A stretch of 64,000 bases of DNA from an uncultured Verrucomicrobiota bacterium (GCA_903856725.1 CAIOCT010000011.1:1-64000), one strand, 5' to 3'; counted from the stretch's first letter, positions 36,454 to 45,958 are shown. The notes: a model not told the origin generated them from the sequence alone. Translations and numbers: made by a program.

Positions 36454-37431
36454 ATGAAAGCTTGTCATGTGAAAAAATATGCGGCCGCACTCCTGGCAGG
36501 ACTAGCGCTGGTCGCTTCTGGTTGTCACCGCCCACCGACCACGAGTTGGCAAGGTTACTTAGAAGGAGAATTTATCTACGTGGCCGCGCCCCTGGCGGGC
36601 CAATTACAAAAACTCGCCGTGCAAAAAGGCGCGCGGGTTGAGGCCGGTGCGCCCCTCTTTACCCTCGAACAGAGCGCCGAACTGGCGTCCCTGCGCGAAA
36701 TGGCCGAACGCCTGCGCCAAGCGCAGGCCAAACTGGCCGACCTCAAGAAAGGGCAACGCCCCAGTGAACTAGCCGCACTGGAAGCGCGCTTGGCCCAAGT
36801 GCGCACCGCCGCCGAACTTTCCGCTCGCGAATTAGAGCGCGCCACTAAATTGCACCAAACTACGGTACTATCTGACGACAATTATGATCGCGCCCGGCTT
36901 AATCATGAAGCCAATCAAGCGATCATTGCACAAACGGGGGCCCAGCTCATAACGGCGCAACTGGGGAGCCGCGTCGATGCCATTGCCGCAGCAGAAGCTG
37001 AGGTCGCCGCCACCCAAGCTCTCCTCGATCGCGCCGGCTGGAGCGTTGCTCAAAAGGCCCAAACCGCACCGCGCGCCGCTCTGGTCTACGATACTCTGTA
37101 TCGCGAAGGCGAATTTGTGGCTGCGGCTGCCCCCGTCGTCGCGCTGCTGCCCTCGGAAAATATCAAGGTCCGCTTCTTTGTACCTGAAACAGAATTTGCT
37201 ACCCTACAAGCCGGTGATCGCCTCCAGATCACCATCAATGGGCGCCCGACCCTCGCGGCGCATATCAGTTATCTCTCACCGCAACCTGAATACACTCCTC
37301 CGGTACTCTATAATCGGGAAAATCGCTCGAAACTGGTCTTTCTGGTGGAGGCTCTTTTTGACCGTAGCTCAACCCGCGATCTTCATCCCGGCCAACCGGT
37401 AGACGTTACTGTCGTTTCGACTCATCCCTGA
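36454..37431 (+). CDS. HlyD-family periplasmic adaptor lipoprotein (YbhG-like)
   Basis: The 325-residue product begins with a lipoprotein signal ending in LVASGC (lipid-modified cysteine near residue 24). A biotinyl-lipoyl-like half (about 35-65) is followed by a long alpha-helical hairpin (about 68-205) and a beta-barrel domain (about 215-320). This is the membrane fusion protein of an efflux system. The ABC ATPase and permease genes follow on the same strand, so the set resembles YbhG-YbhF-YbhS. It starts after the RRM terminator, so it begins a new transcription unit. Confidence 0.9.
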   Translation: MKACHVKKYAAALLAGLALVASGCHRPPTTSWQGYLEGEFIYVAAPLAGQLQKLAVQKGARVEAGAPLFTLEQSAELASLREMAERLRQAQAKLADLKKGQRPSELAALEARLAQVRTAAELSARELERATKLHQTTVLSDDNYDRARLNHEANQAIIAQTGAQLITAQLGSRVDAIAAAEAEVAATQALLDRAGWSVAQKAQTAPRAALVYDTLYREGEFVAAAAPVVALLPSENIKVRFFVPETEFATLQAGDRLQITINGRPTLAAHISYLSPQPEYTPPVLYNRENRSKLVFLVEALFDRSSTRDLHPGQPVDVTVVSTHP

Positions 37432-37555
37432 GCGCTCTCATTATTCTGCAAATTATAAAATTCATATGATGAACCCGTGCCCAGGTACTGATGGATATCG
37501 CGCTCAACCCAGGCTAACCACGGCGAGAATCTTGCTGGCCCGAGCACCCCAAATC

Positions 37556-37592
37556 AACCGGCGCGCTTTTTCAGAAGCCGGTTAAAAAGGAA
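37556..37592 (+). promoter_or_regulatory. Hairpin and ribosome binding site before the ABC ATPase gene
   Basis: A 7-base stem (37556-37562 with 37577-37583) is followed at once by AAAAAGGAA, a good Shine-Dalgarno about five bases from the ATG at 37597. The gap after the HlyD gene is 165 bases, unusual within an operon. The hairpin could separate or modulate expression of the two parts. Confidence 0.4.
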
Positions 37593-37596
37593 CGTT

Positions 37597-38544
37597 ATGG
37601 CCGCTCACCTTCCCTCCGCCCCAGCTGACGACTTTGTCATTGATGTTGCAGGCGTCACCAAGCGGTTTGGCGACAAGACAGTTGTGAACGGGATCAATCT
37701 TCAAGTGCGACGTGGTGAAATCTATGGTTTTCTTGGACCAAATGGCTCCGGAAAAACCACATTTATCCGCATGCTCTGCGGCCTGCTCACGCCCGACGCA
37801 GGCACCGGCACCTGTCTCGGTTATGATGTACGCACCCAACAAGCTGAAATTAAACGGCATGTCGGGTACATGACTCAAAAATTTAGCTACTACGAAGATT
37901 TGAGCATCCGGGAAAATCTCGATTTTATCGCGAGGATTTATGCGATTCCCGATCGCGCGACCGTCGTTGAGAAAAGTCTCGAGCGATTAGGTTTACAAAA
38001 TCGCAGTCACCAACTCGCCGGCCAACTTTCTGGCGGCTGGAAACAACGACTCGCCCTCGCCGCCTGCCTGATTCATGCGCCCCAATTACTCCTCTTGGAT
38101 GAACCAACCGCTGGGGTAGACCCCAAGGCGCGCCGAGAATTTTGGGATCACATTCACCAACTGACGGCCGATGGACTAACGGTACTCATCACGACCCATT
38201 ATATGGACGAAGCGGAACGTTGCCACCGCTTGGCCTATCTCGCGTACGGCAATCTTCTTACCCGAGGGACCCTTGATGAAGTTCTCACTGCGGCTAAACT
38301 TTCCACTTGGACAGTCGTAGGACCCAACCTGCGCGTGCTTGCAGACCAACTCCGCCGTCAACCTGGCATCGAGCAGGTGGTAGCCTTTGGGACGACTTTG
38401 CATGTGAGCGGACGAGACGCCATCCAGCTCGAAGCAAGGATTGCGCAGATCCGCACCCCTGCCCACCAATGGACGCGAGTGCGCTCAGGATTAGAAGATG
38501 TATTCATCAGTTTAATGGATGACGCTCAGGATAATTTCTCGTGA
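37597..38544 (+). CDS. ABC transporter ATP-binding protein (YbhF/DrrA-like)
   Basis: The 315-residue ATPase has Walker A GPNGSGKTT, signature LSGGWKQRLALAACL, Walker B LLLLDEPTAGVDP and the H-loop in LITTHYMDEAE. The C-terminal extension (about 230-310) is typical of DrrA-type drug-efflux ATPases. It powers the membrane permease encoded 13 bases downstream, with the HlyD lipoprotein as periplasmic adaptor. The signature has W in place of the usual Q after GG. Confidence 0.93.
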   Translation: MAAHLPSAPADDFVIDVAGVTKRFGDKTVVNGINLQVRRGEIYGFLGPNGSGKTTFIRMLCGLLTPDAGTGTCLGYDVRTQQAEIKRHVGYMTQKFSYYEDLSIRENLDFIARIYAIPDRATVVEKSLERLGLQNRSHQLAGQLSGGWKQRLALAACLIHAPQLLLLDEPTAGVDPKARREFWDHIHQLTADGLTVLITTHYMDEAERCHRLAYLAYGNLLTRGTLDEVLTAAKLSTWTVVGPNLRVLADQLRRQPGIEQVVAFGTTLHVSGRDAIQLEARIAQIRTPAHQWTRVRSGLEDVFISLMDDAQDNFS

Positions 38545-38557
38545 GCACTACTCGCCC

Positions 38558-39697
38558 ATGAATCCACCGCGTTTCACCTTCCATCGCTTCTGGGCCATCG
38601 TGCTGAAGGAATTCATTCAGATGAAACGCGATCGCGTTACTTTTGGCATGATGATCGGCATTCCGCTGATGCAGCTCATCATTTTCGGGTTTGCGATTAA
38701 CGCTGACCCCAAACATCTCCCCGCGGCTATTCGCAGTGCAGATCAGGGACCCTTCGCCCGCACGCTCATTGTCGCGCTAAAAAATAGCGGCTACTTTAAT
38801 TTAGTGCGGGAAGCCCCCACTGAAAGTGAAGCCCAACGCCTGCTGCAATTGGGCGATGTGCAGTTTATCATTAATATTCCTGAAGACTTTTCCCGCCGGT
38901 TATTGCGGGGCGAGCGTCCCACGGTGCTCATTGAGGCTGATGCCACTGATCCCGCCGCCGTAGGGCCGGCCGTTTCCGCGACCCGCGCCCTGGCCGAAAG
39001 CGTCTTTAACCGCGATCTGCCAGGCCCCCTGAGTCGACTGCGCGCCAAACCAGGCCCCGTTGATTTTCGCATCCACGCTCACTATAATCCGGAAAATATC
39101 ACCCAATACAATATTGTCCCAGGCTTGATGGGTGTGGTCCTCACGATGACCATGGTGGTGATCACCGCCCTAGCGATCACGCGCGAACGCGAACGCGGCA
39201 CGATGGAAAATTTGCTCGCTACTCCCGTTCGCCCCTTTGAGGTCATGACTGGGAAAATTTTGCCCTACATTGCCGTGGGTTACGTGCAAGTAACCCTGAT
39301 ATTATTAGCCGCACATTTTATTTTTCATGTGCCAATGGTGGGCAGCTTTATGCTGCTTTACGGAGTCTCGCTCTTTTTTATCGCGGCTAACCTCGCGATG
39401 GGAATCACTTTTTCTACGCTAGCAAAAAACCAACTCCAAGCCGTGCAGATGGCGTTTTTCTTTTTCCTCCCTTCGATTTTACTTTCCGGTTTTATGTTTC
39501 CCTTTCGAGGGATGCCGGAGTGGGCCCAGTGGATCGGGACTTGTTTACCGAACACTCACTTCCTTCGTATTGCGCGGGGGATTTTATTGAAAGGCAACGG
39601 CATCGCAGAGATTATTCCTGAGCTTTGGCCGCTGCTGCTTTTTCTTACTGTAGCGATGACCATCGGCGTCAAACGCTACCGCCAAACGCTCGATTAA
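38558..39697 (+). CDS. ABC-2 type permease (YbhS/YbhR-like)
   Basis: From ATG 38558 the product has 379 residues. One helix near the N-terminus (about 25-45), a long periplasmic domain (about 50-180) and five clustered C-terminal helices are the ABC-2 permease pattern. The segment ALAITRERERGTMENLLATP is the conserved coupling element. Only one permease gene is present, so the transporter may be a homodimer, unlike E. coli YbhRS. The substrate is unknown; drug or ion efflux is the family role. Confidence 0.9.
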   Translation: MNPPRFTFHRFWAIVLKEFIQMKRDRVTFGMMIGIPLMQLIIFGFAINADPKHLPAAIRSADQGPFARTLIVALKNSGYFNLVREAPTESEAQRLLQLGDVQFIINIPEDFSRRLLRGERPTVLIEADATDPAAVGPAVSATRALAESVFNRDLPGPLSRLRAKPGPVDFRIHAHYNPENITQYNIVPGLMGVVLTMTMVVITALAITRERERGTMENLLATPVRPFEVMTGKILPYIAVGYVQVTLILLAAHFIFHVPMVGSFMLLYGVSLFFIAANLAMGITFSTLAKNQLQAVQMAFFFFLPSILLSGFMFPFRGMPEWAQWIGTCLPNTHFLRIARGILLKGNGIAEIIPELWPLLLFLTVAMTIGVKRYRQTLD

Positions 39698-39704
39698 GAA
39701 TCGC

Positions 39705-39730
39705 GCCTGGGGCGGCTGTCGTCCCCAGGC
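39705..39730. terminator. Possible bidirectional hairpin between permease and MscS genes
   Basis: An 8-base GC-rich stem (39705-39712 with 39723-39730, 10-base loop) fills the 48-base gap of two convergent genes. T-runs are absent, so termination is only a guess. Confidence 0.45.
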
Positions 39731-39745
39731 AATGAGCGCCCCGCT

Positions 39746-40984
39746 TTACTTTCGTTCGGTCGGTAACGTTGCAGCGTAAACCGTCTGCGATGGCAATGCG
39801 AAGGCCAATCCTTTGGCTTCGACTGCGCGCATGAAGGCCAAATTTAACCGCTGCCGTAACGCCATGTGTTTCTGAAAGTCAGCATCTTTGGCGACATAAA
39901 CCAACCAAAGATCCAGCGATGAAGGACTCAAATCCCGAAAATAAACCATGACCGAAGTTGGATTCACCTCCGCTTCGCGCCGAATGAGATCACCTATTTC
40001 CTGCACCAGCGCCTCTAATTGGACCGGCTTTGTGGCATAGGTAAGCGCCAGCACTTGCTCTACACGGCGACCCGTAAAACGAGAAAGATTTACGATGGCC
40101 TCGGAAGAAACCATTTTATTTGGAATAATGATGAGCGATTTATCGGCTAAGCGCAGCTTGGTGGAACGGAGCCCGATATCCTCAACAGTTCCCACATGCG
40201 CGCCAATTTTTACCGTCTCCCCTAACTTAAAAGGCTGATCGATCGCGACGACGATGGAGCCAAAAAGATTTGCGATCGTATCCTGCGCGGCGAGGGCGAA
40301 GGCCAAACCACCGATCCCGAGACCAGACAGGATGGCGGAAACATTATAACCCAAACTTTGGACCGTCAGCAGCAGCCCCAACACCACAAACATGGCGACC
40401 AGGGATTTTTTAATCCACGGCATGAAAGCCGCCACGCTCATCTGCCGCTCCAAGGCAACCTCGTGCGCGTGATCGAGCAGCGCATCCAGGGCGCACAACA
40501 AGCCCCAAAAAATGGCGAGTGAGAAAGAGACGGTGGCACCATAGCCGATATAAAGATCAGTGTGCTCGGAAAGCTTGAGCACTTTGAGCGCGCTGAAGAT
40601 ACCCACCAGCATGATAAAGGTCGCCACCGGGGCTTCCAGCGCGGGAAACAATTTATCGTCGAGCGTCGTTTCAGTTTTCGCTGCCAGTTTCTTTAATTGA
40701 TTAAAAATAATGGTGGTCGCAACCCGGCGCAACAGGATGGCACCGATTAAAAATAAAGCCGCGATGCCGTAGTGAGCGGCGGTATTTTCGCCGCTCCGGA
40801 CTGAAAATTTCTCAAGAACCGCGTCTACTAAATGCTCGAGCAGATCAGGCGCAGCCGCTTTGGCGGTGCCTGCAGGGACGGCGATGCCGGACGCTGCTTC
40901 CGCGGTGGCCTCACCCCGTGCCAAAGGGCTAAGCCCTAAGCTCAGCATTAAACTAACCCAGGCAATATAAGTACGGAGATTCAT
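39746..40984 (-). CDS. MscS-family mechanosensitive ion channel
   Basis: The 412-residue protein has a likely signal peptide (about 1-24), an amphipathic region, four to five membrane helices and the MscS core. The pore helix is glycine/alanine-rich (LSGLGIGGLAFALAAQDT, about 235-252), followed by the beta-domain with a VGTVEDIGLRST motif and IPNKMV. It opens on hypo-osmotic stress to release solutes. A TerC gene lies just upstream on the same strand (38 bases), which may be co-transcribed. Confidence 0.93.
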   Translation of the reverse strand: MNLRTYIAWVSLMLSLGLSPLARGEATAEAASGIAVPAGTAKAAAPDLLEHLVDAVLEKFSVRSGENTAAHYGIAALFLIGAILLRRVATTIIFNQLKKLAAKTETTLDDKLFPALEAPVATFIMLVGIFSALKVLKLSEHTDLYIGYGATVSFSLAIFWGLLCALDALLDHAHEVALERQMSVAAFMPWIKKSLVAMFVVLGLLLTVQSLGYNVSAILSGLGIGGLAFALAAQDTIANLFGSIVVAIDQPFKLGETVKIGAHVGTVEDIGLRSTKLRLADKSLIIIPNKMVSSEAIVNLSRFTGRRVEQVLALTYATKPVQLEALVQEIGDLIRREAEVNPTSVMVYFRDLSPSSLDLWLVYVAKDADFQKHMALRQRLNLAFMRAVEAKGLAFALPSQTVYAATLPTERK

Positions 40985-41022
40985 AAATTTATAAATTCAG
41001 AAAAGCTGCCGCGAGTCGTTGG

Positions 41023-41727
41023 TCAATGATTTGCTGAACGACGGGTCCGCCGCCAGCCCAGTGCCACTAAAATTACCCCGAGCGCGAGTAAGCCCTCAAC
41101 CGCGTGAGTCAACCACCGCGCCGGATGAAAAACTTCCTCGACCAATCGATCCGTCATGATCATCTCACCGCCCACCTTACCCAAAATGGCTGCGCCGACG
41201 TAAATAATCGCCGGATAACGATCCATGAGCTTGGCCAATAAATTACTGGTGAATACGACCAGAGGAATACTTAAGCCCAACCCAAAGAGGAGTAAGGGGA
41301 AATGGCCTTTGGAAGCGCCTGCCACCGCCAGCACGTTGTCGATCGACATAGTAATATCAGCTACGAGAATAAGCCAGACCGCTTGCCCGATACCGCCCGC
41401 CGCTTGTCCGTGTGTTTTATCCCCGGTGTTATCCAACAGGAGTTTTACCGCGATCCACAGAATGAGCCCGCCGCCGATCAGCTTGATATAATTCATAGCG
41501 AGCAATTGCGCGGCTATAAAAGTCAACCCCACCCGCAAAACGACCGCAACGCCTGAGCCCAGCAAAATACCCAGCAACCGCTGCTTCGGCGGGAGCGTTC
41601 GCACCGCGAGAGCAATGACCACGGCATTGTCACCCGCTAGCACAATATCGATCAACACGATGCTGAGCACCGCCCAAGCAAACTCCCAAGGAGTGTTAAA
41701 TGCGCCGTAAGGAAAAGAAAGGGACAT
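41023..41727 (-). CDS. TerC-family membrane protein (YjbE-like)
   Basis: The start at ATG 41727 gives 234 residues; an in-frame extension to 41784 is less likely. Seven helices with the TerC motifs IDIVLAGDNAVVIALAVR and DITMSIDNVLAVAG, whose aspartates probably bind metal, are visible. TerC/YjbE-type proteins are linked to tellurite resistance and to manganese export. A second TerC gene of a different subtype is at 50657-51391. It precedes the MscS gene. Confidence 0.9.
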   Translation of the reverse strand: MSLSFPYGAFNTPWEFAWAVLSIVLIDIVLAGDNAVVIALAVRTLPPKQRLLGILLGSGVAVVLRVGLTFIAAQLLAMNYIKLIGGGLILWIAVKLLLDNTGDKTHGQAAGGIGQAVWLILVADITMSIDNVLAVAGASKGHFPLLLFGLGLSIPLVVFTSNLLAKLMDRYPAIIYVGAAILGKVGGEMIMTDRLVEEVFHPARWLTHAVEGLLALGVILVALGWRRTRRSANH

Positions 41728-41892
41728 AATAGATAGCCCCGATGTTTCTGGCCCACCCGCGAGCGTCAATCCATTCTTCTGCAACCAGCACTCGCTTTAA
41801 CCCCGCCCACTGGGTTATACGAACGGCCTACACTCCAATTAAAATTTCCATGGCGTCCTCGCGGTCGGTGGTTTTACTCACTCACTTTACTC

Positions 41893-43059
41893 ATGACCTT
41901 TGATTTCGAACACGTTCCTCAGCGCCTAAACACCGACTCCCAGAAATGGCAGAAATATGCTGGCCGCGACATCCTTCCCTTGTGGGTAGCTGATATGGAC
42001 TTCAAGTCCTCCCCCGCCATCGTGGCCGCCTTGCAGCATCGTGTCGCCGAAGGCATTTATGGCTACGCGCGACCAGTCGCTTCAACTGTTGATGCCTTTG
42101 TGAGCGCCATGGCCGAACATTACGGTTGGGCGATCGATCCTACCTGGATCGTATGGCTACCGGGCTTAGTTGCTGGGCTCAATTTAACTGCGCAAGCTTA
42201 CGCCGAACCCGGCGAAGAAGTCCTGACGCTGACGCCGGTTTATCCGCCCTTTATTTCAGGGCCAAAAAATAGCGGAAGAATTTCTACGCAGGTGCCACTG
42301 CGCCTAGTAGCCCATCGCTGGGAAATTGACTGGGTGGCTCTCGAACGAGCCGTCACGCCAAGCACCAAGCTATTTTTTCTCTGTAATCCACACAATCCCA
42401 TCGGCCGCGTCTGGCGACGCCCAGAGCTCGAGCGCCTCGGCGAATTCTGTATCCGCCATAATCTGATACTCTGTTCTGATGAAATCCATTGCGGTCTGAT
42501 TCTGGACGACCTCCCTCATATCCCTGCGGCAGCCTTAGGAACTGCCATAGCCCAACGCACCATCACGCTGATGGCGCCGAGTAAGACGTATAATGTTCCC
42601 GGCCTTGGTACTTCGATAGCCATTATTCCTGATGCTACCCTGCGCGCCAAATTTGTCCGCGCGTCGGCCGGCATTATGGCCGAAGTCAACGCCTTGGGCT
42701 TTACTGCATGCGAGGCTGCTTATCGTGATAGCGAGCCTTGGCGCCAAGCTTTACTCCAAACGCTCCGGAGCAATCGCGATCTCATTCTTGATTTTGTCGC
42801 GCGCGAGCTCCCCGGCATCACCATCGAGGCGCCCATTGAGGCGACTTACCTTGCTTGGCTTAATGTCGCGGCGCTCAACCTCGCTGATCCCATTGCCCAT
42901 TTTGAACAACACGGCGTCGGTTTAAGTGAAGGCTCTTTTTTTGGAGAACCGCGCGGCACGCACGTTCGCCTTAACTTCGGCTGCCCCTCCGTAACCCTGC
43001 GAGAAGCGCTGCAGCGCATGAAGCGAGCCGTCGCGGCCATCGCCCCACCCTTGCGCTGA
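41893..43059 (+). CDS. PatB/MalY-type PLP-dependent C-S lyase/aminotransferase
   Basis: This 388-residue fold-type I enzyme begins with the PatB/MalY hallmark PLWVADMDF. The PLP lysine is K231 in APSKTYNVPGLG, and SDEIHCGLI carries the PLP-binding aspartate. The family cleaves cystathionine and other cysteine S-conjugates to pyruvate, ammonia and a thiol. It is likely a cystathionine beta-lyase or cysteine-S-conjugate lyase. The start is divergent from the TerC gene. A cystathionine gamma-synthase-like enzyme is at 58045-59556. Confidence 0.92.
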   Translation: MTFDFEHVPQRLNTDSQKWQKYAGRDILPLWVADMDFKSSPAIVAALQHRVAEGIYGYARPVASTVDAFVSAMAEHYGWAIDPTWIVWLPGLVAGLNLTAQAYAEPGEEVLTLTPVYPPFISGPKNSGRISTQVPLRLVAHRWEIDWVALERAVTPSTKLFFLCNPHNPIGRVWRRPELERLGEFCIRHNLILCSDEIHCGLILDDLPHIPAAALGTAIAQRTITLMAPSKTYNVPGLGTSIAIIPDATLRAKFVRASAGIMAEVNALGFTACEAAYRDSEPWRQALLQTLRSNRDLILDFVARELPGITIEAPIEATYLAWLNVAALNLADPIAHFEQHGVGLSEGSFFGEPRGTHVRLNFGCPSVTLREALQRMKRAVAAIAPPLR

Positions 43060-43084
43060 AAATGCGCCCCGCGGCGCATTTTCT

Positions 43085-43276
43085 TTAAATAAACAGCAAG
43101 ATACCTCCGACTATAATCATGGGCACTCCGATGATTAAGCCGAAGAAAGTAAGGCACGCGATCGCCCCCAAAATCACCAGCAACAGGCCCATGGTTTTTC
43201 TGAGTGGCTTAAAAGTTAAAGCCGCCACCGCTAATAGCCCGAGCAAGATTAGCGCTAAAATAATAGTTCCGTTCAT
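43085..43276 (-). CDS. Small two-helix membrane protein
   Basis: The ATG at 43276 gives 63 residues, almost entirely two hydrophobic helices (about 4-22 and 32-60). The hydrophobic pattern over the full length, and its place between convergent and divergent genes, suggest a real gene. Function unknown. Confidence 0.6.
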   Translation of the reverse strand: MNGTIILALILLGLLAVAALTFKPLRKTMGLLLVILGAIACLTFFGLIIGVPMIIVGGILLFI

Positions 43277-43378
43277 GCCGGCAATTTTGACCAAAGAATT
43301 TCTTCGGTCAATGGCCGGATTCAGCACCCCGCCCATCCTTGCATCTACGGCCACCTGCGGTAACGACTGGAGCTGACT

Positions 43379-44491
43379 ATGCGTATTGGGCCTTACGAAT
43401 TCGGGTCAAATCTCTTTCTCTCGCCTCTTGCGGGCTACACCAATCTGCCCTTCCGGCTGGCAGTGCGTGAAATTGGCGGACTGGATTGGACCACGACCGA
43501 TCTGGTTAATGCCCGTTCTCTGATCGAAAAGAGCCCGCGCGCGCTGCAAATGATCCGCACCGCTCCAGCCGAGCAACGGCTTGCGGTGCAACTCTTCGGC
43601 GCCGTGCCAGAAGAAATGCGCGACGCCGCCCTGATCGTGGAGTCGCTAGGCATTGCCTCCGTAGATATCAACATGGGGTGTCCGGTAAAAAAAGTAACTG
43701 GCATCGGCGGTGGTTCCGCGATGATGACGGAGCTAGCCAAGACCGCGCGGCTCGTGCGCGGGATGGTCGACGCCGTTAAAATCCCGATCACGGCTAAGAT
43801 GCGACTGGGCTGGGATGAAAATAACCTAACCGCCCCAGATCTAGCTCGCGTCCTAGAAGACACCGGCGTGGCCGCAATTTTTGTGCATGGCAGAACCCGC
43901 GCACAGGGTTTTAGCGGAACCGTCAATTTAGCGGGCATTCGCGCGGTGGTGGCTGCGGTGAAAAATATTCCGGTGATTGGCAACGGCGATGTCACCACAC
44001 CGGCAGCCGCTCGCCATATGTTCAATGAAACCGGTTGCGCCGGCGTGAGTATTGGCCGCGGGGCATTTTATAATCCCTGGATTTTTACTCACACCCAGCA
44101 CTACCTGAAAACCGGCGAGCTCCGACCAGAAGCTGGCTACCGGGAGCGGGTGCACGTTATGCGCCGCCACCTTGACCTGATGATCGAAGTTTTTGGCGAA
44201 GATCATGGCTGTCGCCTCTTCCGCAAACCCGCGAGCTGGTATGCAAAACGATTCGGTCCCGCTAAAGAATTTAAAAAGGGCATTACCCAATTTGGCACCC
44301 GAGCAGAATTTGAAACCCTCCTTGTGAATTATGAAAAGTGGCGCGCGCCTTTCCTGGACGCTGCGGGTGAGCTGCTCCCGCGCTTTCAGCCAGAACCCAT
44401 GATGGCGTCATTTATGCTCAGTCCCGATGAACTCGCACGCCGACGCCATGAATCGATTCCTGTTCCGAAAGGGCCCGTTGATGTTTGGTGA
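43379..44491 (+). CDS. tRNA-dihydrouridine synthase (DusB-like)
   Basis: The 370-residue flavoenzyme reduces uridine to dihydrouridine in tRNA. The N-terminal FMN-binding LSPLAGYTNLPFR, the catalytic cysteine C101 in NMGCPVKK, and GIGGGSAMM and IPVIGNGDV motifs are all present. The C-terminal helical domain is longer than in E. coli DusB (321 residues). It is followed by a marC-like gene 36 bases away on the same strand. Confidence 0.92.
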   Translation: MRIGPYEFGSNLFLSPLAGYTNLPFRLAVREIGGLDWTTTDLVNARSLIEKSPRALQMIRTAPAEQRLAVQLFGAVPEEMRDAALIVESLGIASVDINMGCPVKKVTGIGGGSAMMTELAKTARLVRGMVDAVKIPITAKMRLGWDENNLTAPDLARVLEDTGVAAIFVHGRTRAQGFSGTVNLAGIRAVVAAVKNIPVIGNGDVTTPAAARHMFNETGCAGVSIGRGAFYNPWIFTHTQHYLKTGELRPEAGYRERVHVMRRHLDLMIEVFGEDHGCRLFRKPASWYAKRFGPAKEFKKGITQFGTRAEFETLLVNYEKWRAPFLDAAGELLPRFQPEPMMASFMLSPDELARRRHESIPVPKGPVDVW

Positions 44492-44527
44492 AATTAATAT
44501 GATGGTTGCCCCTTAATTTTAAATCTC

Positions 44528-45208
44528 ATGTCGAACGTTATTCACCTCTGGGCAATTTTTCTGGGAACTTTCATCGGGCTTCTGCCCATCATTAATCCCC
44601 TCGCTGCTGCTCCGACTTTTCTGGCCATTACGGAAGGCGACAGCGATGCCCGCCGCCGCGAGCAGGCCCGCAAAGGCTGCTTCTATATGATCTGTATTCT
44701 GGTGGGTGCACTCACCGGCGGCACCTTTATCATGAATTTTTTCGGCATCTCGATTCCTGGCCTACGCATTGCTGGGGGAATTCTAATGACCGGCATCGGC
44801 ATGGGCATGCTTACGAATCACCATAGTCCCGGCAAACCCGATGACGAAGAACGCGAGGCCGCTCGCAAGAAAACCGATATTTCTTTTTCCCCGCTAGCAA
44901 TGCCGATGCTCAGTGGGCCTGGCTCGATTGCCGTCACGCTCGGCTTCACCTCACTGGCGACTCATTGGACTGACTACCTAGCGATCATCGCCGGAATTAT
45001 TTCGATCGCCGCACTCACCTACGCGATGCTTCGTATATCGGGTAAGATCGTAGCGCTCATTGGTCCGGTGGGAGTTAATGCGATCACGAAGATCATGGGG
45101 TTTCTGATTATGTGCATCGGGGTGCAATTCGTGGTCAATGGGGTGCTGGGAATCGCGACCGATCCCGAGCTATTGCGAAGCATCAAAGAAGTGCTCGCTG
45201 CACATTAA
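44528..45208 (+). CDS. MarC-family membrane protein
   Basis: The 226-residue, six-helix protein has the MarC signature near its start (FIGLLPIINPLAAAPTFLAIT) and MPMLSGPGSIAVT around residue 125. MarC proteins were once linked to multiple antibiotic resistance, but their role is unclear; some are now thought to export amino acids. The loop at about 96-118 is strongly charged. Likely co-transcribed with the Dus gene. Confidence 0.9.
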   Translation: MSNVIHLWAIFLGTFIGLLPIINPLAAAPTFLAITEGDSDARRREQARKGCFYMICILVGALTGGTFIMNFFGISIPGLRIAGGILMTGIGMGMLTNHHSPGKPDDEEREAARKKTDISFSPLAMPMLSGPGSIAVTLGFTSLATHWTDYLAIIAGIISIAALTYAMLRISGKIVALIGPVGVNAITKIMGFLIMCIGVQFVVNGVLGIATDPELLRSIKEVLAAH

Positions 45209-45239
45209 ACGCTGAGCCAGAAGCCACTTCAATTTGTGT

Positions 45240-45258
45240 GGGTCGATCGGATCGACCC
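45240..45258. repeat. 19-base near-continuous palindrome after marC-like gene
   Basis: Two 9-base arms (45240-45248 and 45250-45258) are exact reverse complements with one central base. It lies between two convergent stop codons. No T-run follows, so a cruciform or binding site is as likely as a terminator. Confidence 0.65.
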
Positions 45259-45289
45259 CATCAGCGCAGTATTGACACGCATGACCTGC

Positions 45290-45958
45290 CTAACGGGTTC
45301 GATGTTTAACCGTGGCGCCGGTCTTATCCTTAAAAATGAGCAGGCGAGTCGCCGACTCATAGCCGACGAAACTAATGCCGAGTCGGGGATTAACTAACTC
45401 TCCAGCAGCATAGGCCATTCCCCCAATCAAAATCCGCGGACGATCAGTGGCAATGACTCCACTGATCTTGAGACTCTCTACCCAGGCTTTAAAAATAGCC
45501 GAGGCTACCGGGGGCCCGACAGGCGCAGGCGGCAGGGGCGTCACGACCGGCACGGGTGCAATGGGACCGACCGCTGTAATCGCCACCGCCACCGGCGGCA
45601 GCCGCTTCAAATCTGTTACCCGACTAGGCGGGGTCACCGACTTGACTACCAGCAGGGGTGGTGGGAGCGGCCGAGTTTTCCCCAGCAAAACAAAATAAAT
45701 CCCGTAGCTCAGCGCACCTAACCAAACCACTCCGGCAAAAATTAAAATAGGTTTTTTGATTGATCGCGGTGCCACCTGATCGGGATTAAGTGTGCTCATC
45801 AGCGGAGCAGAACTTTCTACAGCTGCCCTCGATGATTTTGCCGCCAACGGGAGTGCCGGAGGCCCCGCGGGCGCCGAATCAACTGCCGGCAATTCATTCA
45901 TAACATCCCCCGAGAGCTTCGGCCGCAAACGAAGCTTGGAGACAATGGCGGCACACAT
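45290..45958 (-). CDS. Orphan GspC/PilP-like bitopic protein
   Basis: The 222-residue product (or 203 from ATG 45901) has an N-terminal cytoplasmic tail, one membrane helix (about 69-88), a proline/valine-rich linker, and a small beta-rich C-terminal domain (about 170-215) with LKISGVIATDRPRILIGG. The layout and that domain resemble GspC homology regions and the PilP-like protein at 12678-13205. It may connect the inner-membrane platform to the secretin. It is not next to other secretion genes, and the assignment is moderate. Confidence 0.6.
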   Translation of the reverse strand: MCAAIVSKLRLRPKLSGDVMNELPAVDSAPAGPPALPLAAKSSRAAVESSAPLMSTLNPDQVAPRSIKKPILIFAGVVWLGALSYGIYFVLLGKTRPLPPPLLVVKSVTPPSRVTDLKRLPPVAVAITAVGPIAPVPVVTPLPPAPVGPPVASAIFKAWVESLKISGVIATDRPRILIGGMAYAAGELVNPRLGISFVGYESATRLLIFKDKTGATVKHRTR

